Shown here: positions 40,082 through 44,388 of the stretch, one piece after another
How positions within the stretch are numbered: the first letter of the stretch is position 1
Layout: the number at the start of each line of letters is the position of its first letter
NCBI RefSeq assembly: GCF_002933875.1
Contig: NZ_BFAV01000159.1
Span: 1-44,388, forward strand
Direction of reading: 5' to 3'
DNA length: 44,388 bases
Source: Desulfocucumis palustris
GTDB lineage: Bacteria; Bacillota; Desulfotomaculia; Desulfotomaculales; Desulfocucumaceae
Notes under the pieces: generated by a model
Databases searched by the model: none
What the model was told of the DNA's origin: nothing
The model's input: the letters and a program-made list of their open reading frames with translations, nothing else
Translations under genes and position numbers: made by a program

Positions 40082-41206
40082 GTGAAGCAAGTACGGGTTC
40101 TCCACGTAATTGGCGGTGGCGAATTCGGTGGGGCTGAACGTCATATACTCAATCTGGCCACAGCCATGGACCCGCAGAGGGTGGCTATTACCGTATGTTG
40201 CCTTTTTGCAGATCCATTTGTCAAGGTGGCCAGGGACGTGGGTATTAACGCCCTGGCTATTCCCATGCGTCATAAAATGGATTTGAGCATAATAACCAAA
40301 TTACGTGATGTAATAAAAAAAGAAGAAATCGATATAGTGCATACCCATGGGGTGCGGGCTAATCTGGTGGGAAGAGTGGCCGCAAAGCTGGCCGGCAGGG
40401 ATACCGTGGTAACCACGGTGCACAGTCTTCTGGCCCAGGACTATCCCGGCATGTTCAGCCGTCTGGCCAACATGTTTATTGAGCGCGCCTCCCGGGGACT
40501 GACCACACATTTTATTGCCGTTTCCGGAGGCTTGCAGAAGGCGCTTTTGCAGCAGGGCATACCGGAGAAGAAAATTACCGTGATATATAACGGGCTTAAC
40601 CCGGAGGATTTTATTGCCAAACTCCCTTTGGGCACTTGGCGTGTAAACATGGGGATAGAGCCTGATGTTTCCCTGGTGGCGATAATCGGCCGCTTGCACC
40701 CGGTTAAGGGACACCGGATATTTTTAAGAGCGGCGGCGGAGATTCTTAAAAACAGGCCGGAAGTCCGGTTTGTGGTGGTGGGCTGCGGCCCTGAGAGGGA
40801 CAGGCTGGAGGAGTACGCCAATCTGCTGGGTATTTCAGAGGCAGTGCTGTTTACGGGGTTTGTGGATAATGTGGCCGATATATTGCCCAATTTGAATTTA
40901 CTTGTTATTCCTTCCCTATGGGAGGGCTTTGGCCTGACAGCCCTGGAGGCCATGGTGGCCGGCGTTCCGGTGGTGGCTACGTCCGTGGGCGGACTGCCCG
41001 AGGTGGTGGAGCACGGCAGCACCGGATTGCTGGTGCCCCCCGGGGATGATGCCGCCCTGGCCAGAGGTATAAACTGGATGCTGGATCATCCCAACGAGGC
41101 ACTGGAAATGGCCGAGTCGGCCAGGAAAGTGGTGGGGGAAAAGTTTACCGCCAGGGTGATGGCCAGAAAAACAGAGGATCTTTACCGCAGGTTAATGGAG
41201 GTCTGA
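40082..41206 (+). CDS. Glycosyltransferase family 4
   Basis: The start is GTG 40082, with AAGGAGG seven bases upstream, giving 374 residues; frames upstream (40022) lack a site. It has a GT-B fold with GGGEFGGAERHILNLATAMD in the N-terminal domain, VHTHGVRANLVGRVAAK, AVSGGLQKALLQQGIPEKKI, a second domain with VAIIGRLHPVKGHRIFLRAA, and the donor-binding EGFGLTALEAMVAGVPVVAT (E-x7-E). Such enzymes transfer a sugar from a nucleotide donor to a lipid-linked intermediate on the inner membrane face. The next gene starts two bases after the stop codon, so they form an operon. Confidence 0.95.
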   Translation: MKQVRVLHVIGGGEFGGAERHILNLATAMDPQRVAITVCCLFADPFVKVARDVGINALAIPMRHKMDLSIITKLRDVIKKEEIDIVHTHGVRANLVGRVAAKLAGRDTVVTTVHSLLAQDYPGMFSRLANMFIERASRGLTTHFIAVSGGLQKALLQQGIPEKKITVIYNGLNPEDFIAKLPLGTWRVNMGIEPDVSLVAIIGRLHPVKGHRIFLRAAAEILKNRPEVRFVVVGCGPERDRLEEYANLLGISEAVLFTGFVDNVADILPNLNLLVIPSLWEGFGLTALEAMVAGVPVVATSVGGLPEVVEHGSTGLLVPPGDDAALARGINWMLDHPNEALEMAESARKVVGEKFTARVMARKTEDLYRRLMEV

Positions 41207-41208
41207 AT

Positions 41209-42378
41209 TTGGAAAGGAAACTGACCGGGGAAAACATTATATGTATTTCGTCGGTGGACTGGGAGCCTATTTGGACCCGCAAGCAGCAGGTAATGTCCCG
41301 GCTGCCGGCTTCCTGTAAAATACTGTATGTGGAGCCCCCCATAACCCTGCTGTCCGCCGTCAAGGACCGTTCCCTCTGGTTTAAGTGGCTGCAGTGGTTG
41401 AAGGGGCCCCGGAAGATAACTGAAAACATTTACCTGTACTCACCGCCAGTGGTGCTTCCCTTCGGTAATATTTACAGTTGGGTTAACCGCTTGAACCAGC
41501 GGTGGCTTTTGCTTTTTGTAAAGAAAATTGCCAGGCGGCTGGGAATGGATAATCCGCTGGTATGGACCTATCTGCCCAACAGCCTGATCCTGGCGGAGGG
41601 TTTGAACCCCAAAATATTAATATACGATTGTGTGGATGAACATTCGGAATATACGGGTCTTATCAAAAAGGATACCATGCTGGAGATGGAGCGGGGCCTG
41701 CTGGAACGCTGCGACCTGGTGTTCGTCACGGCTCCGGGCCTTTATGAGAGTAAGAAGGAGTGCGCCGGGAATATTCATCTCCTGCCGAACGCCGCGGACG
41801 TGGAACACTTTGCCCGGGCCGCGCTGCCGGAAACCCCGGTTCCCGATGAAATCGGCGCTTTATCCGGGCCGGTATTGGGGTTTGTGGGGGTCATACATGA
41901 CTGGATTGACCTGAACTTGATAGCCTATTTGGCCCAAAAACGGCCGGACTGGTCCGTGGCCATGGTCGGTCCGGTGGGGGCCGGCATAAGCGTGGACCGG
42001 CTGAAGGCGCTGCCCAACGTGCATTTTTTCGGACGCAAGTCCAAGGAGGAACTGCCGGGATACATCAAGGGCTTTGACGTCTGTCTCAATCCCTTCCGGA
42101 TAAATGATCTTACCCGGAGGGTCAGCCCTTTAAAATTTTATGAGTACCTGGCTTCCGGGAAGCCGGTGGTAAGCGTGGAAATGCCCGGGGTAATGGAATT
42201 CTCCGGCGTAATCGAGACAGCGTCCGATTATGAGGGGTTTAACCGGGGCGTGGAGCGGGCCCTGGCCGGGGAAAGCGAAGAAAGAAAAAAACTTCGTCTC
42301 GGCGCGGCCGCCCGGAACTCCTGGGAAAGCCGGGTGGAGTTTATGATGGACAAGATACGGGAAGTTATGAAGCATTAA
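41209..42378 (+). CDS. Glycosyltransferase (GT4/GT1-like), TuaH-like
   Basis: The start is TTG 41209, with TGGAGG seven bases before it inside the end of the preceding gene, giving 389 residues. Conserved stretches are SSVDWEPIWTRKQQVMSRLP, KILIYDCVDEHSEY, CDLVFVTAPGLYESKKE, LLPNAADVEHFARAA, GPVLGFVGVIHDWIDLNLIA and VSPLKFYEYLASGKPVVSVE. The order resembles the TuaH type found in teichuronic-acid operons. It is translationally coupled with the GT4 gene and followed by the nucleotide-sugar dehydrogenase. Its donor may be the uronic acid made by that enzyme (inference). Confidence 0.92.
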   Translation: MERKLTGENIICISSVDWEPIWTRKQQVMSRLPASCKILYVEPPITLLSAVKDRSLWFKWLQWLKGPRKITENIYLYSPPVVLPFGNIYSWVNRLNQRWLLLFVKKIARRLGMDNPLVWTYLPNSLILAEGLNPKILIYDCVDEHSEYTGLIKKDTMLEMERGLLERCDLVFVTAPGLYESKKECAGNIHLLPNAADVEHFARAALPETPVPDEIGALSGPVLGFVGVIHDWIDLNLIAYLAQKRPDWSVAMVGPVGAGISVDRLKALPNVHFFGRKSKEELPGYIKGFDVCLNPFRINDLTRRVSPLKFYEYLASGKPVVSVEMPGVMEFSGVIETASDYEGFNRGVERALAGESEERKKLRLGAAARNSWESRVEFMMDKIREVMKH

Positions 42379-42403
42379 TCATTGCAGGGGAGGTACTAAT
42401 TAA

Positions 42404-43705
42404 ATGAGCCGGGAAAATATCAGGGTTGCCGTATTCGGGCTGGGGTTCGTGGGGCTGCCGCTGGCCCTTAGCTTTGCCATGAGGGGTTGTACCGTATGCG
42501 GTGTCGATGTTAATGAAGAGCTTGTGGAGGAGATAAATTCCGGGGTGACCTATCACCAGGAAAGCTACCGGGGCCTGGGAATCAGGGAAATACTGCGGCG
42601 GGAACTGGACGCCGGAAGATTTTCGGCAACCGGCCGTCCCGGGGAGGCCATGGCTTCCTGTGACAATATAATAATTACCGTGGGCCTGCCGGTAAGTGAC
42701 GGCGTCCCCTATTACGGCCACCTGGAGGATTGTGTCCGGGCGGTGGCCGCCGGGCTGAAAAAGGGTGACCTGGTGGTGGTCAGGGGAACCATGGTTCCGG
42801 GAATGACCCGGGGGCTGGTGCTGCCCCTGTTGGAGGAAAGCGGCTTAAAAGCCGGCGAGGATTTTTACCTGGCCTATTCCTCGGAGAGGATTGCCGAGGG
42901 CAAGGCCTTTGAGGAGTTTGAGAACATGCCCGGCCTGGTGGGCGGTTACGACGAAAAAGCCGCGCTGCGGGCCAGGGAATTGCTGTCGGTGGTCACCAGG
43001 GCGGAACTTGCCCTGGCTTCCTGCTTCGAGGTGGTGGAGACCGCCAAGGTGGTGGAGAATGTCTCCCGGGATGTAAATATAGCCCTGGTCAACGAGCTGG
43101 CCGTGTTTTGCAAGGCTGTGGGAATAGATGTGTTTGAGGTCATAGCCCTGGCCAACACGCACAAAAGGGTCAGCCTGCTTGTACCCGGACCGGGGGTGGG
43201 CGGTTACTGCATTCCCAACGCGCTGCACTACCTCACTCCAAAAGCCGGGGAACTGGGTGTGGACCTGCCCCTGATGAAAACGGCCAGGCAGGTGAATGAG
43301 GAAATGCCCGCCCATGTGGTATCCCTGGTGATGAAAAATTTGCGGGTGCCTCCTTCCGTGGGAAGGGTGGCGGTGCTGGGTATCGCCATGAAGGATTATT
43401 CCAGCGACGACCGCTGCAGCCCCGCTCACCGGATAATCAATCTGCTGGAAAGAGCCGGGCTGGAAGTCCGGGCCTTTGACCCGGCTGTGCCCGCAAGGTA
43501 TCATTTCAGCGCGGACAGCCTGGAAAAGGCCCTTGAAGGCGCGCACGGGGCATTAATACTGGCCCGCCAGGAAGGAATCGACCTGTCCGACCTGGAACGC
43601 ATTGCGGGAATGCTCAACGGCGGTATAACGCCATTTATAATAGACGCAAAAAATATCCTCAGGGGAAGGAAAATCCCACCGGGCTTGGTGGTGGAGGGAC
43701 TATAA
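42404..43705 (+). CDS. Nucleotide-sugar 6-dehydrogenase (UDP-ManNAc/UDP-GlcNAc type)
   Basis: ATG 42404 follows AGGGGAGG. The 433-residue protein has an N-terminal NAD site (VAVFGLGFVGLPLALSFAMR), LAYSSERIAEGKAFEEF, and VETAKVVENVSRDVNIALVN with the Lys and Asn of the active site. The catalytic Cys is in GPGVGGYCIPN (usual form GGHCIPVDP), and a C-terminal UDP-binding domain follows with LGIAMKDYSSDDRCSP. The NVSRDVNIALVNELA stretch favours the WecC-like group, which oxidises UDP-N-acetylmannosamine twice to its uronic acid, over UDP-glucose dehydrogenases. GGYCIPN with Tyr and Asn instead of His and Val/Asp is a mild departure. It completes a uronic-acid branch of the wall polysaccharide. 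Confidence 0.93.
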   Translation: MSRENIRVAVFGLGFVGLPLALSFAMRGCTVCGVDVNEELVEEINSGVTYHQESYRGLGIREILRRELDAGRFSATGRPGEAMASCDNIIITVGLPVSDGVPYYGHLEDCVRAVAAGLKKGDLVVVRGTMVPGMTRGLVLPLLEESGLKAGEDFYLAYSSERIAEGKAFEEFENMPGLVGGYDEKAALRARELLSVVTRAELALASCFEVVETAKVVENVSRDVNIALVNELAVFCKAVGIDVFEVIALANTHKRVSLLVPGPGVGGYCIPNALHYLTPKAGELGVDLPLMKTARQVNEEMPAHVVSLVMKNLRVPPSVGRVAVLGIAMKDYSSDDRCSPAHRIINLLERAGLEVRAFDPAVPARYHFSADSLEKALEGAHGALILARQEGIDLSDLERIAGMLNGGITPFIIDAKNILRGRKIPPGLVVEGL

Positions 43706-43708
43706 AGA

Positions 43709-43790
43709 AGTGAGACAAGGGAAGACAAGGGGACGGTTCCCCTGACTCAGCTGTTGAGTCGGGACCGTCCCCTTGTCTTATTGTCTCACT
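43709..43790. terminator. Long palindromic bidirectional terminator built from two family 1 repeats
   Basis: Outer AGTGAGACAA (43709-43718) pairs with TTGTCTCACT (43781-43790). Inside, AAGACAAGGGGACGGT pairs with ACCGTCCCCTTGTCTT apart from one unpaired base, and GACTCA/TGAGTC flank the loop. It fills the gap between two convergent genes almost exactly and looks like two family 1 units head to head. Confidence 0.85.
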
Positions 43791-44273
43791 TTAGTCCTTT
43801 ACTTCTATTTTCATTATGGTTCCCTTTAACTCGTAATCCCTGGATTTGACGTAATAATCCTTGCCTATCCTTATTTCCTGCCCGCCCATGGTTATACTGG
43901 CCGAGGATATGTTTACCTTACCTTCGTTTACCACAAATACATCCTTCATGTAGGGGTCGTAGGATATTACCTTGTTCCCCTGGGCGTTGAGGTTTACGGA
44001 AAGGCCGGGTTTTATATCCACTGATTTGACTGTTACCGTGGTATAACTGCCGCCCTGCACCATTTTGTCTCCTGCTTTAACCGCCTGGGCCAGTTCGGGG
44101 CGGACGCAGGGGACCATTACCTGGAATTCCACGGTCTTTATTTCCCCCTGGGCTTCCTTGTGAGTGTATTTGTAGGCCGCGCCCGCCCCCACCAGCACAA
44201 TCACCAGTAATATAATTAAATCAATCACGTTAATGATTCCCAGAACCTTGCCCTTTTCGTCAATCAATTTCAT
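43791..44273 (-). CDS. DUF4330 membrane protein
   Basis: ATG 44273 follows AAGGAGG with six bases of spacing, giving 160 residues; the frame upstream enters a repeat and lacks a site. The protein has the DUF4330 layout: a short cytoplasmic start (MKLIDEKGKVLGIINVIDLI), one membrane segment (IDLIILLVIVLVGAGAAYKY), and an outer beta-rich part with VEFQVMVPCVRPELAQAVKA, SVNLNAQGNKVISYDPYM and IRIGKDYYVKSRDYELKG. The function of the family is unknown. It is often found with wall-polysaccharide or exopolysaccharide genes, which fits this place. Confidence 0.9.
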   Translation of the reverse strand: MKLIDEKGKVLGIINVIDLIILLVIVLVGAGAAYKYTHKEAQGEIKTVEFQVMVPCVRPELAQAVKAGDKMVQGGSYTTVTVKSVDIKPGLSVNLNAQGNKVISYDPYMKDVFVVNEGKVNISSASITMGGQEIRIGKDYYVKSRDYELKGTIMKIEVKD

Positions 44274-44292
44274 TATGTTCCTCCTTAATAAG

Positions 44293-44388
44293 GTCAGGGG
44301 ACACACCTCTAATGAAAGCCCGACTTTTGGGGTGAGGAATGTCCCCAACGTATGTCAGGGGACACACCTCTAATGAAAGCCCGACTTT
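44293..44388. repeat. Tandem 35-base direct repeats enclosing a family 2 hairpin
   Basis: Two identical 35-base units (GTCAGGGGACACACCTCTAA...CCCGACTTT) lie at 44293-44327 and 44354-44388, 61 bases apart; the second reaches the window edge. GGGGACACACCTC (44297-44309) pairs with GAGGAATGTCCCC (44334-44346), the same arm pair as family 2. The array may continue beyond the window. Confidence 0.85.

Noticed and set aside
1..44388. CRISPR array
   Set aside because: The repeats found are hairpin elements at irregular distances or two-unit tandem repeats (44293-44388). No array of regularly spaced repeats with unique spacers and no cas gene is visible.
1..44388. Prophage or integrative element around the tyrosine recombinase
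   Set aside because: No capsid, terminase, portal, relaxase or conjugation genes are present, and no tRNA or attachment-site duplication was seen near 4279-5133.

Overview
The window looks like a chromosome segment from a spore-forming Firmicute of the Peptococcaceae / Desulfotomaculum-Pelotomaculum type. The grounds are an S-layer homology (SLH) protein together with a CsaB-type pyruvyl transferase, the DUF1659 / DUF2922 / YvrJ small-protein trio, strong AGGAGG ribosome binding sites with frequent TTG and GTG starts, and intergenic hairpins with GGGGACGG or GGGGACA cores. I recognised no tRNA, rRNA, CRISPR array or classical riboswitch. The species assignment is inference from gene content.

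Left part (1-13300) is accessory DNA. On the minus strand a tyrosine recombinase (4279-5133) is followed by a DNA-binding protein with two related N-terminal helical units and a ribbon-helix-helix tail (3455-4222). Next comes a large Ig-repeat surface protein whose ORF starts abruptly without a signal peptide (248-3283). Then follow a MazEF-type toxin-antitoxin pair, the DUF1659/DUF2922/YvrJ trio, a two-gene operon with a retropepsin-like protease, an XRE regulator divergent from an unrecognised 545-residue protein, a secreted Ig-repeat protein and a small GIY-YIG-like protein. Decayed DNA lies among these: a duplicated 3' end of the XRE gene, a frameshifted lipoprotein gene and an orphan open frame.

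Middle part (13300-29100) encodes exported proteins. They are a 1776-residue SLH + FecR-like + repeat protein, a truncated Rpn/PD-(D/E)XK-type remnant, a 1216-residue Ig-repeat protein, a 49-residue RHH-like protein, and a subtilisin-family protease followed by a protein with a copper-amine-oxidase-N-like C-terminus.

Right part (29100-44388) is a cell-wall polysaccharide locus: DUF362 protein, SMR/EamA-like transporter, GT39-type membrane glycosyltransferase, lipoprotein, UbiA-family prenyltransferase resembling decaprenyl-phosphate phosphoribosyltransferase, WecG/TagA transferase, CsaB, LytR-CpsA-Psr ligase, O-antigen-ligase/polymerase-like protein, two further glycosyltransferases, a nucleotide-sugar dehydrogenase and a DUF4330 membrane protein. 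The reading that fits is synthesis, pyruvylation and peptidoglycan attachment of a secondary cell-wall polysaccharide that would anchor SLH proteins such as the one at 13325.

Three families of intergenic hairpin repeats run through the window. Family 1 has a constant GGGGACGG core and locus-specific complementary flanks. Family 2 pairs GGGGACACACCTTC-like with GGGGACATTCCTTC-like arms. Family 3 is an 85-90 bp element present twice in inverted orientation around 32444-39880. Several copies appear to have become transcription terminators.
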